Part shown: positions 11,868-24,640 of the stretch, piece by piece | How positions within the stretch are numbered: the stretch's first letter is position 1 | Layout of the letters: each line of letters begins with the position of its first letter | Assembly (NCBI RefSeq): GCF_000189635.1 | Contig: NW_002476420.1 | Location: 64,683 to 128,682, forward strand | Reading direction: 5' to 3' | Source: Tetrahymena thermophila SB210 | Taxonomy: Eukaryota; Ciliophora; Oligohymenophorea; Hymenostomatida; Tetrahymenidae | DNA length: 64,000 bases | Position numbers and translations under genes: made by a program | Notes under the pieces: generated by a model | What the model was told of the DNA's origin: nothing | Databases searched by the model: none | What the model saw: the letters and a program-made list of their open reading frames with translations, nothing else

Positions 11868-13580
11868 AAAGTAGAATATATGATGTGAACGGAATATTAA
11901 TATTGATAAATTGTTTATATGGTCTTATTTGTATGTTTAAATTTATCATTAGTGAGTGAGTTAATGATGTAATCCATCAAATAATATCATTATTACAATC
12001 ACATTATTTTAACTTTTAATAATCAATCAATCAATTAATACTTATCAATTACTACATATTTTAAATTGTTTAAGATTGACGCTAATTTTATTTTAGCGTT
12101 TTTGCATTTAAATTTCATATGAAAATTTAACAAACAGCATTCCCCATAAAACCCATAAAAGAAAGAAAGATACAAAAAAAAAAATAAAAAAATATTTGAT
12201 TTAATTTAATTTGCAAAGTGTTAAAAACGACATAAATACTACTATAGCATCTATATCAATCCTCTATTTTGCCTAATTTTTGAATTTAAATCAATCGAAA
12301 CTGGATAGATCAATTCAAGCTAGTAAATATCATAATCAGCAAATCAAAATAAATACTTTACAAGAAACATCATAATTATAGTAAATAAATAAACTCTATC
12401 AAACATTTGTTAATTCATTCTTCAAAATTTTTGATGAAATAAAATAATAAATAATAATTTTAGAAATCAATATAAATAAATAATTGATTTCAGTCAAAAT
12501 AATTAATTTCATAGCTTCATATTTTTATTTAACCAAATAAAACAAAATTTAAAGTTCTAATTATTGGTAGACTCAAATCAATATTTTATTTGAAAAATAG
12601 GATGGATTTTCAGATAATGAAAGATGGAATGTATATTATATTTATGAACACATGACGACTGACTATTTATAGTCTTATGTAAAAAGTATTTCCAAAGAAA
12701 GAATTAAATTGAACATAGCAAAATACCTTAAATTAAATTTTTCAAATTTCAAAAATTAATTAGGAGCGAATTCAAATTTTGTTTATAAAAAAAAACACTA
12801 CAAAATAAATAAATATTTATAAAATTAATTACTTTGTATCATAAAATTCTAAACAAATTTAGATTTTTTTCTTTTTAAATCTATTCTTTTATCAATTTCC
12901 TAGTGAATTTACTATCCTCGTATATCTTTTGCACCAACAACTCCACATCACCAAAATTAATTAGTAACTTTTAGGATTTAGCAAAGAATATCGCATTTAT
13001 ATGCAATATGAAATAATTGAACTAAACATCAAATGAATATTATAGTAATTTAAAATTTAATTGCTTTAGTAATATATGTATAATAAATGGCCAGAAAGCA
13101 TTGGGTTATAACAAAGAAAGAAAATCTAATGAGGAAAATTATGTAAAAATTTGAATTATTTTTTGTGTCAGAATCTCAGATTCAAATTAATTAAAGGAAA
13201 TCTTTGAATGAGGTGAGTGAGTGAATTTGTGATATTTTAATTATTACATAAGCTTTTTATGTAGAAGGGGAATGATGATTTTTGGCGCTTCTTAAGCTTT
13301 GTCAAATCAAAATATCTTAGTCAGTAGTTTAAATGCAATTTATTCTTATAATTAATTAATTATCAATAAAAACAACCAAAATATCTTACTTTCACTATCT
13401 TAAGATATTCAAATAATCACACATTAACAAAAACAACGCTAAAAAAACTTTATTGTACACAAGAACAATCGCTTAAATTTTTTCATCAAGCCTTAAATTA
13501 TTTCTACTAAAAAGTTTTATTTTCTAAGTATTTGTCTTCAATTTGAATCCTATTTTAGTATTTAACTTTGCGCTTCAACT
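11868..13580. other. AT-rich intergenic region, no gene seen
   Basis: About 1.7 kb. A stretch near 12230-12360 and another near 12600-12720 are less AT-rich and have short open frames (for example ATG at 12602, ended by TGA within 20 codons). Neither has extended coding character nor joins to another exon that I could find. Confidence 0.5.
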
Positions 13581-16500
13581 ATGATTGAGGAATCCTCTAC
13601 ATTTTTCAAAGAAAGTCCTTCTGAATCTTCAACAACTATTTTAAAATTATAGTCCACAGGATTAAATCTAGATTCTTAGCTAACATAAATAGAGTTGCAT
13701 GATGAGGATAACTTTCAGCACCTGGCTCTCAGTTATCAAAATAATTAATTGAGTTTCCAAATGCTTTCTATTTATTAGCTCCAAAATGACTCCTAAAAAT
13801 ACTTACGCGCTGAACAAATACAATTAAGTAAAGATGTCCAAGCAAGTTTGTCAATGAAGCTTCAAAACGTATAAGTAAAACAACTTAAAATGACCAAATA
13901 AGAAGTGAATAAATATAATTCAGATGATATTTTTGATGAGGAATGCTAAGAACCGGAATCTCCAAAATTTGCTACATCCACTCCTCAAATTAGCTATAAA
14001 TAAACATATATTGCAGTAGTTATGTTAGATATTGAGATTATTGTTTTAAAATTTGAAATTCTAACAAAAAAAGAAAAAAGTAAATTTTACCATTCTCTTG
14101 AGCAGATTTGTATAAAAAACATACAATTTGAAGGGCATGTGAGTGAATTATTTTTAAACAAACAAAAAGAAAGCATGGTTATTAGAATTAATCACGAACA
14201 ATAGACAAAAATTCATCTAATAGATAAGTTTATGGGTTAGCATATCATAAGAGATATAGCTGTTTATTATAATGACTTTGATATTGTTATTGGAAAAATT
14301 GGTGTCAGCTCTGAGCTTGCAGTAATTAGAGTCATCACAAAAAACTAAAAAGATTTAAAAAAATTCTTTATAAATACTCTGTTTGTGAGTCAGATTGGAA
14401 TAAGTGGCATTCAAAATAACTAAGAAAATATGACATTAAAAGTACAAACCAATAAAAAACCCCTCACAAGCTTGTTGAATGAAATCAACTACACAACTTG
14501 CCAAACATTGTTTTCCTAAACTTCAAGCTATTTAGTTATCTCTGATGGGCAAAACATCGAAGTTTAGGATTTTAACAATATATCTTAAAAAAATGTCATA
14601 AAAGAATTCATACCAAAGGCTAATACAGGCTGCTAATAATAAAGCAAAGTTCAAAAAATAATGTAAAACCTTGAAAAATCTACACTTTTAATAGCTAACT
14701 CTTCTGTGAATCAGTTTGTTTCCCTATATAATTTTGATAATCCTATCTCAATATTGGATTAGATTAATTTTTCTAATAATGAGCAAGTTGCAATCAAATC
14801 TGTAATAGTGTCAAGCGTCCCTTATCAAGGTTTTACCCCTCAATCTGCAAGTAATTTGATGGAATCCTTTTCACATATTAAGGCTTCGATATACTCTAAT
14901 CAAATTCTCGCTTTAGCTTTCTTAGAAGATAACTCAATAGTTCCTTTTACTATTGATAAAGAAATCCTTGATATGAAAGTCCCAGAACTCAAATTTGTCA
15001 GTAGCTAAATTACGAATATGTATAACTATGAAGACTCATAGCACTTTTTTAATGACTTCGAATCAGGATTCTCCAAATAAATCAAAGCTAACTTTGATGT
15101 CTTCAAAACACCAGATAGAAAAGCTTCTTTCACTTTCTTAAATTCTTCACTTGAAAATAATAAATTTCACTTTTCAAGCAGCGTATTGCCATAAAACTCA
15201 AGCAGCTAACCTAACAACGCTAACTACAGCAGCTAAACAAATTAAAACTTAACATTTTAATCTCACTAAAGATAAGGTATATATAAAATAATTTTAATAT
15301 TAGTTTGATTTTAATTTATATTTATTTTCATAACAGGTAAGAGCTTGAACTTTGATCACCCAGGAACTAACAGAGAAAGAGAAAGAAGTGTTAGTCAAGA
15401 AAGTAATTCAAGCAGAAACTTTTCAGCCTACAAGCCATCAATAAATGGCTCTAATCTAAATAATAAAAAGACTTTGTTTAACGAAAACAGCAATACTCTA
15501 TTTGCGGATGATTGCTCTTATCAAATTCAAAAGGCTAATAAAAAAGAAAAAGACATTCAAATTAACCCTATTCTACAAGATAAAATATCACCTACTCAAC
15601 AAAAAATAAATGAAACATAAAATTCATCTGAAAGCGAAGAATCTGAGCTAGTTTATTCAAGACCAAAGTCATTCAAACTCGACACCTACGAAGGCTCTCC
15701 GCTCTTAACTAAATAAAAAATGTCTAATCGCTCAGTCCCAGGAAATTCAAATAGATTTAAAGATTTCAGTAGAATAGCTATGAAAAAATAAATAAATGCT
15801 TCTGATAACATTCCCTTGCCAATCTTCAACAAAACTGAAATAAGCTAAGATGACATTATAGAACCTAATAGCTTCTCCTAGAGAAGAAAATAAAATAACT
15901 TTTTTGAATGTCATTCTTCAACTCATGAAGACATTGAAAATACATATAACAGCAAGCAAACCACTCAATCATCAAACGAAATTTCCCTTGTATCTTACAG
16001 AAGAAACTCAAATTAGCAAACTTTTAACTTAATTAACAGCTAAAATGAAATAAAAGATTACGAAAATGAAGACATATCTAATATCCAATCTTAAGAGTTG
16101 AATTATAATAATTAGTAAGAGCATGAACAACTTACAATTAGTTCTAAGAAAATTAACATTTAAAGAGAAAACAACATTTTTGATAAAAACTTGAGCACTA
16201 CCACTACAATTTCCAAAATATCTAAGGCAAATAACAGTAGTGAAAGTAAGAACAAGAACAACTCTTCCTCGAAAAAGAAAAACATAACTCCTTTTTTAAC
16301 AACTTCACCTTCTCCTTAATCACCTTTATTAGGTGGCATATACAATTCTTCCTAGTTAAAGAATCCTTCTATCAATTAAAAACTACCCTATAATAATTTT
16401 TCATCATTTTCCTATCCCAAAAAAACTCATCCATTCATGAACTAAAGTATCAAATCTATAGACTTCGATGCATAGAATACTTAGCAGCTCTCTAATGAAA

Positions 16501-16838
16501 AGCAATAAAACGCTTTTAAAAATCATACACTCTAATACGAAGGTAAAAATAAGTCATTTTTGGATGAATCTACTCTATGTTTATAATAACCTATTTTCAA
16601 TAGTAGTTATTTCTTTAATAACACTTAAAACAATAACAATAACAACAACAATTTCAGCTTTATATCTAATCCCAAAAAGAAATTTTAACCTCTTCAATAG
16701 CAACAATAACAAATGAGTTAATAAAATTCCTAATAGCTCCTAGGTAAACGCAAATCTTAGTAATAATTATTAACTAGCTTTAGTGGGAATTTATCTTAAC
16801 TAGAAACAAGAAAAATGGTTAAAAAGCAATAAGATTGA
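13581..16838 (+). CDS. Large Q/N/S-rich protein of unknown function, 1065 aa, two exons
   Basis: Exons 13581-15276 and 15337-16838 (3198 nt). The 60-bp intron is GTATAT...AACAG, and a frame change across it supports splicing. The start is the ATG of MIEESSTFFKESPSESS; no better upstream start was seen. Residues about 50-115 form a Gln-rich, possibly coiled region (YQNNQLSFQMLSIYQLQND). Residues about 145-500 look globular, with regular beta-strand-like stretches (YIAVVMLDIEIIVLKFEI, FDIVIGKIGVSSELAVIRVI, SYLVISDGQNIEVQDF, ILALAFLEDNSIVPF), perhaps a beta-propeller. The last ~500 residues are low-complexity, rich in N, S, Q and K, with SP-type sites (TSPSPQSPLL). There are no membrane spans. 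The family was not recognised. A scaffold or cytoskeletal role is possible but not shown. Confidence 0.78.
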
Positions 16839-17503
16839 TTAAATTTAAACTATTTCAAAAATTTATCTTTTAAAGTTCTATGCTATAATAAAATCTATTA
16901 GAAAATCTACTTTTTTCAAAAAAAACATATAAAATTAACTAACAAATAACCAAAATTAATTTCATATTTCATATTTCCTATATTTTAATAATTGTAAATG
17001 TATCCTATCTTTCCTTTTATAAAAATTGTTTGTATATTATTATGATCGATCAAGAGTTATTTATATAATTTTTTTCAAATTCATTTTAAAATATATTTCA
17101 TTATTCACATTTACGAACTATTATACTATACCCATTTAAATTATTTTAAATCGATAAATTACAAAAAAAATTTTAAAGATAAATTTAATTTAAACTTTAA
17201 TATTTTTTTTGTATTACAAATATAAGTTAAAATTAATTATGAAATAATGAACACAGTAATTTTTATTATATTATAACTTAAATATAACTCATTAAAGATG
17301 AAATATTTGAGATTATATTTAAATAAATAAATTGTTATAAAAAATGCATTGGTTTTATTTATTTATTTGATAAAATAAAACAAAATGATACAAAATTGAA
17401 TTTAAAAATGATTTTTAAGGTAATTAAAATATAGATATATTTAAAATAAAATAAAAGATTTTAATTATAAATAGTAGGTAAATTAAAAACATAAATTAAA
17501 AAC
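16839..17503. other. Convergent 3' intergenic region
   Basis: About 665 bp between the TGA of the plus-strand gene and the TGA of the minus-strand MORN gene. It is AT-rich, presumably holds both 3' ends and polyadenylation regions, and shows no other feature. Confidence 0.55.
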
Positions 17504-19657
17504 TCAATCCCAGAGAATATCTTTCAATTTTCCTTATTCCCATACTCCAGCAATAACTTTTCCATCATTTGTGTAAAAAGAGCCTTAGCCTTCAGGAATA
17601 CCTTAAGCAAAATTTCCAACGTATTTTAAATTATCTATAAAATACATAGTTCCAAAGCCTTATATTTAGTTTTGTTTCATATCACCTTCATATCTAATCC
17701 ATAAGTTTAAGGTTAATATTTATGAAAGCTCATTATGATCAATCACAATTGCTTAACTATCGTTTTGATTTCTATTTACCAATATACCACTTCCATCATA
17801 TTATCCGTTTTTCCAGTCTCCTTTGTAGAGTTCTTTTCCATTTTTATCTCTAAGAATGCCGTAGCCATTAGGAATATCATTTTCCATGCTACCTTAGTAC
17901 TCATCTTCGTTTTCATAGACTTTCTTTTAAAATTTCTTTTTTGAGTTTTAAGGAGTTTAATACATATTTTTTTAGAAGGATTTCCTGAATTAATTCACAG
18001 TACTTTTGAATTCTATTTTTTAATCACCAGTAGGAGTTTGATCTCCATTTTAATTATTAGTGATGGGAGTTGAGATAATACAATTTTCTTTATTTTCATT
18101 TGGCTAACTTTAATCCAGCTTTAGATTGGATTTTTATAAAAGGCTTATTGGAGTTTATATAAGCTATTGCTTAGGTGTCTCCTTTATTTTATTCACAGAA
18201 TTTTTAAATTCTAGTTAAAGTTTTTTAAATTCTGCTTAGTTTTGAGAAATTTAGTTTAATGTTTGTTCGCTTTCTTCTGTATTTCCATTTTGTGAAATAG
18301 AAATATGCAAATTTTCAGCTTGTCTTTGTGCATATGAAGTTTAAGGATTAGAAATAGAATTATTTTAATTTGCAATAGTTCCAATCGGAATCATATTTTT
18401 GTTATCGCTGTTAACTATACTATTTATTATATGCTTTTATGGACCTTATTTATTTGTATTTATAACTTATTGAATAGTTTTAATAGGCGATTCCTCTTGC
18501 TTTATAGGTGTTTACTGCTTATTTTTTACTTTTTCTGCTGTTTACTATGGAGTTAAATCATATAATTTTGACACATCTAGTAATTCTTACCTCTTTTGTT
18601 CGTTGGCTTTCATTTATTGCTGTTTTTCAGCAACTAATTTTTTAACTTTTTCAGATTTTGCTATGGCTTCATTAAGCTTTTATTAATTGTCCTGCACTTT
18701 TTGAGGAAGTTCTAGTTTGAATGGAATAAATTATTACTGCTGTTATTAAGGCATGGAGTTAGTTTTGTAAAAATTTTAACCGCTTGAATAAAATGTTTGT
18801 TATGGAGATTAAACAAAGTTATTTCTGCCAGTAAACATGAAACCCTAATTTTAATTAAAAGTTGGTGATTAAGCTCTTGACGATGGAGTGTATAGGGTTT
18901 GAGCGACACCAAGCATGTATGGGCCTTATTGAGTGACTAATTGATTTTAATTAGCTGTTTACACTGTGCCATTGAATGAATCTTTATTTATCCTTTAAGT
19001 TTAAGGTGAGATAGCTCTCTATATTGGAGAGGAGAGTAATGAATTTAATCTATGGGATGGCTAAGGAGATAAATTACGACTTAGAAGTCTTTCGTTAGGG
19101 GAAGTTGCAGATGTAATGTTAATTGTATTGTTATTTGCAGGAAGAGATTGCATTGTTAATCTGCTATTTTATAATTGCTATTAATGGAATGATGTCTATC
19201 TTTAAATTTTTTAAGTCTGATTGCTTTGAATGTATTAACCTGTATTAGTCTATTATTATATGTATTAAGGAGAAATAAAATGCTGATTTGAGGCTATTTA
19301 TTTCTTAATCGGTTCAGTATTTTAATATCTTTGCAGCTAATTTTCCTATTTCTAAGTTGATTGTGGAGATCTCAAGTACTAACCTAGATCAGCCTATGAA
19401 TTTGAAGTTCTATTTTGTTAAGGTATTTGACCTTGCTAAAAAACACTTAAATTGCTTCTCATCATAGGAGAACTAACTCCCGACTATATCTATGGATGTA
19501 TCTAATAAGGCTAAGATACAAATCCTCCTGCTTAAGGTATTGGGTTTTGCTGCAAATATGGACTTTAGAAAGGACTGACAACTCTTCCTAAAGGAAACCC
19601 TCCTTGAATTTATAATTTAGGAGTTTATTAGACTATTTAAGGAGAAACAAAGTTCAT
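17504..19657 (-). CDS. MORN-repeat protein with long Q/P-rich N-terminal region, 717 aa
   Basis: Intronless frame of 718 codons on the minus strand, from the ATG at 19657 (MNFVSPQIVQQTPKLQ) to the TGA at 17506-17504. Residues 1-~330 are Q/N/S/P-rich with repeated short SP and TP sites (LSPQPS, SSRAQSPTF, RAISPQTQ). Residues ~335-400 form a Lys/Glu/Gln-rich probable coiled coil (EAIAKSEKVKKLVAEKQQQM). The last ~130 residues hold MORN repeats: YENEDEYQGSMENDIPNGYG, ELYKGDWKNGQYDGSGILV, IRYEGDMKQNQIQGFGTMYF and LKYVGNFAQGIPEGQGSFY, ending in VIAGVWEQGKLKDILWD. MORN modules bind phosphoinositides or act as scaffolds at membranes and cilia. The many SP/TP sites suggest phosphoregulation (inference). 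The gene is divergent from the CacyBP gene, with 851 bp between their starts. Confidence 0.85.
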
Positions 19658-20508
19658 TTGAATTTTATAATTTGATTTTTATTTATTTTTTATAAATCAG
19701 ATTTTGATTTTATTCTTCTGTTTTTACTTATTAGGATTTATTCTTAAATTTCTTAACCTGGCTAACTAACTAACTAACAAACAAACTAACAATCAAAATA
19801 AATAAATGCATATACACATACATAATAGACTGATTAATGTATTTGCAAAAGCAAGTAAATAATACTCATAAATTTATTTTAAATGCTTGAATTTAATTCA
19901 TTTTTAACGCTTATAAAATGCATTCGATAAACTAAGAAACTACTCCAAATCTGACTAAAAATATTAAATATTTAATTTATTTCTAACCAAAAGATTTTTT
20001 AAGATCTCATCTATAATTTTAAAGCTAAAAAATAAAAATTAATTCTTTTAAAAACATTATTTTTTATTATAGTAGATTAAGAAAAAATACTCATTTTATA
20101 ATTCCAAAGTAGATTGATTGGTGTTTTCTAAATAATTATCATAATTAAAAAATAAATCCTTTTTTACATACTTTTGAGGAGTTTATAATTTAAGAACATT
20201 TATTAATCTAAATATTATCTATCGAATTAAATATTTTGATAATTATTTTTTTTTCAAAGTTTCAAGGCATGTTAGATTTGTATTGAGATAGATAATATTT
20301 CTACTTTATTTTTATAGAAATTTAGTTTGTTATAAAAAATAAATTCTATTAAATACTTTCAAAAGAATATTCAATTGATTAATAGATTTTTAGAAAATGA
20401 TTAATATTCCAATATTCTAGAAATATAAATATTTAAAATTTTGTTGTATATGAGAAGATTTTAATTAATTTTAGGATAACATATATATATAATAAAGCAA
20501 TAGAAAGG
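19658..20508. promoter_or_regulatory. Divergent intergenic region between MORN and CacyBP genes
   Basis: 851 bp, presumably carrying both promoters, though no defined element is recognised. Its right part (about 20190-20508, including aaatttgttatacatgagaagat...tttaggataac) is repeated, diverged, in front of each of the four CacyBP remnants downstream. The duplicated unit therefore took the CacyBP promoter region along. Confidence 0.5.
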
Positions 20509-21225
20509 ATGGATTTAAAAGAATCATAACTTGACTTAGAAGAATTGAAGTCTCTCTTAACTTAGTCTAGGAGAGTAAATGTTTAGGAATTATTGAAGAA
20601 GTAAATAAGACATATTGAGGTAGAAATTGAATAAATTTAAAAAGCCTAGGCAAGTTAAGAGCAATAAAAGAGCTAGGTAATGGAAGAAGAGAAACCCTCT
20701 GCAAAGCCAGCAGATTAACAACAAAACTTAAAGTTCATAACTTTGACAAAGTATGCTTGGGATCAAAATGGCTAAAATGTTAATGTTTCATTGTACATTG
20801 ACGATATCTCTAAGGTGAACCCTTCTAATGTTTAGGTTACCTTTACAGATTAAAGCTTTGAAGTAAAAGTTTTAGATTTGAATGGTAGAAATTACAAGTT
20901 TGCTATCCCAAAGCTTTATGATAAGATAAAGCCCAGCGAATGCAAATATGTAATTAAAAGCTCGTCAATTTCTATTAAGATGAAAGCAACTAAAAGTTAT
21001 TGGAGCTAGCTTACTTACAAAGAAGATGCTTTTAAAGCCAAAGGAAGTGATGAAGACTCGAAAGATCCTTCTAAATCATTGATGGATATGATGAAAAACT
21101 TATACGAAACAGGAGATGACAAAATGAAGGAAACAATTGCCAAAAGCTTCTAATAAGCTTAAAGACAACAAATGAATCCAAACTCTAAAGATAAATTTGG
21201 TGATAATGACTTTGAGGATTTTTGA
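20509..21225 (+). CDS. CACYBP: Calcyclin-binding protein / Siah-interacting protein (CacyBP/SIP), 238 aa
   Basis: Single exon of 239 codons, with the start at gaaaggATGGATTTA. The domain order is that of CacyBP/SIP. An N-terminal helical hairpin (residues 1-~55, DLEELKSLLTQSRRVNVQEL...IRHIEVEIEQ) is followed by a Gln/Lys linker. A p23-like CS domain (~75-165) then begins LTKYAWDQNGQNVNVSLYI and contains VQVTFTDQSFEVKVLDL and KSSSISIKMKA with YWSQLTYKED. The C-terminal SGS domain (~185-238) contains SLMDMMKNLYETGDDKMKE and TIAKSFQQAQ and ends DNDFEDF. The length matches animal CacyBP (about 230 aa). In animals it bridges Siah1 and Skp1 in a ubiquitin-ligase complex and binds S100 proteins; the CS/SGS pair also makes it Sgt1-like. 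This is the only intact copy, and four internally deleted copies lie in the array downstream. Confidence 0.9.
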
Positions 21226-22267
21226 AGAGACAGACTACAGAACTTATAAAGTATAAATTTAATATATGAGTGAGTTTATATGTAAAATATAGATAGATAG
21301 ATTCTTAATATTTTTTGTTTGTATAAATTATATAAGTAAAATGCGTGGTAAAAACTTTGATGAATGATTAATTCTTTTTTTTAGTTATTAAGAAGTTTTA
21401 AAAAGAAAATAAAAAAAGTAAAAATAAAACACTTTTATTTTTATTATTTTTTTATATTTTGCCATTATTAAAAATTAGAAGATACCTTTTGGTTTATTTT
21501 TCTATTTTCGAGTAATTTTAATAAACAAAATATAATAAAATTGTGAGCAAATATACATACGATTATATAATATTTTAATAAATCTATTACCTGCATTTAA
21601 TGCTTTGTAGTTTTTTTTTTGAAATATGATAAGTATTTTATCTGCTATAAATACTCTAACTAGCTTTAAACCAATTTTTTTAATTCTAATATTAACAATT
21701 GAACATTTAAATTAAAAATATTTTTAATAGATTATTTTAAATTTTGAAATATTTTTATTGAATAAGATAAAATCATAAATTTTTCATTCTATTTGAAATA
21801 ATTTAAATAAAAATAAAATGCAATAAATAAATACCTTTAAACAAGACATATAATAAATTCTGCATTTCTATATATTAGCCATATTTTTTTATCCAATATC
21901 CAAAAGAAAGCCCCAAGGTTATGTTTTTTAAATTTGTAGATTAAATGATTGAAGATGAGGTATATATGGAAGTATACATATTTTATATCATAAATACTAT
22001 CTTTAGTTATGAATAAACATACTGTTTTCACCAATAAAATGATAACTTGTGTTTCAGAATTTTCTATTTTGATGTATTATTTGTAAAAAATAAAAAGGCA
22101 GAAAATAAATAGATGATACGAACTAATATATTTAAATTAAGAAAATAATAAACTACTTTTTTTTTGTAATATAAAAACAAAAAGATTAATTGTGAAAATT
22201 AATAATAAATAAATTAATAAATAAATAATTAGAAAAAGTTTTTGATAAAAATAAATTTAAGCAAAAA
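21226..22267. repeat. Spacer with array-type repeats
   Basis: This spacer resembles, in order, the spacers after each CacyBP remnant: agatagattctcaatattttttg, ttattaaga, one copy of the ~110-bp element at about 21591-21690, and the gene-family leader ttgataaaaataaattta...aaaATG just before 22268. It marks the left edge of the tandem unit. No gene is seen. Confidence 0.6.
21591..21690. repeat. ~110-bp array element, copy 1 (hairpin decayed)
   Basis: Begins like gcatttaatgctttgtag, then ttttgaaatatgataagtattttatctgctataaatactct, and ends agctttaaaccaa. The right arm of the terminal hairpin (gg-ttaa) is not preserved here, unlike in copies 2, 3, 5, 6 and 8. Confidence 0.55.
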
Positions 22268-23584
22268 ATGTTTATATTATATAAGATATTCAACTAAAAA
22301 GACTAAGATAAAACAAACACTTAGATAGAATGGAGTGGAGAATATTCCGATGTTGAAATAAATAAAATACACATTCCTATTCCTACTTTTGCTAATGAAA
22401 AAGCCGTAAAGTAGTTATAAGATGCTGTAAAAGAAGTTTAAAATTCAATTAATGATCATTTGGATAATCAAAACTAAAAAAACTAAATTTTAGAAATGAT
22501 AAATGAAGAATTCATTAAAAGAAATGTAGATTTTATTGAAAAGTATTATTAAAAATCTCAAGAGTTGAATGAAGAAAAAAAAGAAAATGAACTCAAATCA
22601 CCTGACAATTCTAGTGAAAACTAGCTAAATTAAAATCCTTAATAAGATAACTCTGGTAGAACTAATTAAAATTAATTTAACTATGGCCTAATTTAGAAAT
22701 ACAAAATTTACAACCAAAAAACACTCAAATAATATAAGAATGATTTGAAAAAACTTTTAGAAGAAATAATAAAAGACAACTAAACATTTTGCCAAAGATT
22801 ATAATAAGACATTAACGATTCAATAAAATCAAAAGAAAAAAAATAAAAAGAAAAAGAAAAGGATATGAAAACAAATATCAAGAACCCTTACTTGTATAGT
22901 GAAGATGACTATAAAATAGATGTACAATAGTGTAATTAAATTTTGGAATCTATTGATAATTTTGGTGTAGATCAGTGTGACGTGTAGGTAAAAAAAAACA
23001 AAGATCTTAATATTGAAGGGACGATAACTATCAATTTCCAATAAAATAAGAAACTTAAAACTATTATATATTCAATATTATATCGTGGTATTTGCTAATA
23101 AGAACATAAGAGTGCAAAAAAGTTTATTTACAAGATATTAGGCTATATCGACCCAAAATCATCTGGATTTCAATCTGAAAATTTTATTCTCAGACAAATT
23201 TTCTTACACTTTTTAAGTATCTTGAAAACTTGTGCTAACTATAAAGAGCAATTAACTGAATTTTTAAAAAAAATTTTTAAATTTGAGTTCATTTCTTCAT
23301 TAATCTTAAATTACTTGTTGTCTTCAGCCTTAAAAATTCTTAAAAAACCAAAAAATGCAGATGAAAATGAAGATATAGATTCCTTAGCAAGAGTATATAG
23401 CTTAGACTTATTTTTAACTGATCGCAAACAAATTAAAAAATATAAACATAAAAATGAAAAATATGGTCATATTATATTTATTTATTTCGAATAATCTTTA
23501 GAATAAGAACAAAATTAGGCAATTTACTTTCTCGATAAACCTAATGACGAATTACGTATTCGTGCTTATCCTGATTAACAGTGA
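22268..23584 (+). CDS. Array family protein, copy 1 (438 aa; tentative C65/otubain-like)
   Basis: Intact single-exon frame of 439 codons. The ATG follows the leader conserved across the array (gataaaaataaattta...aaaATG). Family layout: a short variable N-terminus, box 1 with W.G.(Y/F)...EI.KI.IPIPTF (~residues 30-47), a helical segment (ILEMINEEFIKRN), a variable K/Q/N-rich linker, then a conserved C-terminal half. That half starts with KNPYLYSEDDYKID and FGVDQC, and continues with LKTIIYSILYRGICQQ (~262-277), ENFILRQIFLHFLSILK, FEFISSLILNYLL, the short I.FIYFEQS strand and AIYFLDKPNDE near the end. The order LYR / LR..(F)L / L...Y.L.LFL.D / VYF...P.D parallels otubain (FYR / YLR / ALA..L.V.I.Y.D / VYLLYRPGHYD), but Cys and His are missing. 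This is the most divergent of copies 1-7 at its C-terminus. Function is unknown. Confidence 0.65.
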
Positions 23585-24332
23585 TTAAATTAAAGTATTC
23601 TTTTCAAAAGATAATATTCAATAATCATTCATAACAATCCTTACTTATTGATTAGTTTTTTTTTAATCTATCTATCTTTTTATGTTTTATTAGTAACTAA
23701 TTCTGATCAAATTTACTTTTTTAATTTAAACAAAAATCTTTGTTGAAGTACAAATAATTATTAAATATTTTGAAAATTTTAATTTTAAATATCTTTTTTT
23801 TTTTTAAACTTTTACTAATTCATAAATTGAAATATCACCAATTGTGTTTTTTGTTATTTTTGATGATGAAATTTCATTTAATTTTTATGATTTTTAGCTA
23901 ATAATTTTAAGCTAAAAATAAAAATTAATTTTCTAATGCCAAAGCATTTTGGTGTTTTCTAATGGTTAATAAAAAAAATAAATCCTTTTTATAAAATAAT
24001 TATGAAGAATTTTTAATATTTTAATATTTAACATTATAAATATTATCTATTTAATATCTATCTAATTAATTTTTTTGATTATTATTATTATTATTTTTTC
24101 TAAATTTCGTGGATTGTTAGATTTGAATTCAAGTACATAATATTTCTACTATATTAAATATTCAAATGGATATTATTACAAAAAATAATTTATTTTAAAT
24201 ATTATCAATAATATATATTGATCATTAGAATTTTAGAAAATCATTAACATAGATATAAAAATATTTTAAAATTTGTTACACATGTGAAGATTTAAATTAA
24301 GAATATGCACGCATAAAATAGTATTAGAAAGG
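23585..24332. repeat. Array spacer
   Basis: Holds the 3' flank shared by copies 1-7 (tctgatcaaatttactttttta, tttgttgaagta.aaataattatt) and the duplicated promoter-side sequence of CacyBP (tttgttacacatgtgaagat). No gene is seen. Confidence 0.6.
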
Positions 24333-24640
24333 ATGGATTTAAAAGAATCATTAATTGGCTTAAAAGAATTGAAGTCCTACTTAAATTAGTCTAGGAAAGT
24401 AGGTGTTAAGAAATTGCTGAAGAAGTAAATAAGACATATTGTGGTAGAAATTGAGTAAATATATTAAAAACTTATGCAAACTTAACTAAATCATGAATGG
24501 ATATGATGAAAAACTTATACAAAATATGAGGTGATGAAATTAAGGATATAATTGCCAAAAGGTTCTAATAAGCGTAAAGCACAAATAAATCCAAGTTCTA
24601 AAGATAAATTTTGTGATAAAGACTTTGAAGCAACCACATG
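24333..24640 (+). pseudogene. Decayed CacyBP remnant 1, CS domain deleted
   Basis: Starts ATGGATTTAAAAGAATCA like the intact gene at 20509, and follows its N-terminal domain for about 50 codons (ELKSYLNQSRKVGVKKLL). It then jumps, at the point equivalent to ~20658 of the intact gene, to the SGS region equivalent to ~21071 (aaatcatgaatggatatgatg). The junction puts the second half out of frame and the reading stops at TGA within a few codons. The SGS half continues recognisably to gactttgaag at ~24630. All four remnants share this internal deletion of roughly 410 bp. Confidence 0.8.

Noticed and set aside
17735..17944. Plus-strand hydrophobic frame
   Set aside because: Antisense to the MORN repeats of the 17504-19657 gene.
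22829..23041. Minus-strand frame ending in poly-Phe
   Set aside because: Antisense to the Lys-rich linker of array copy 1.
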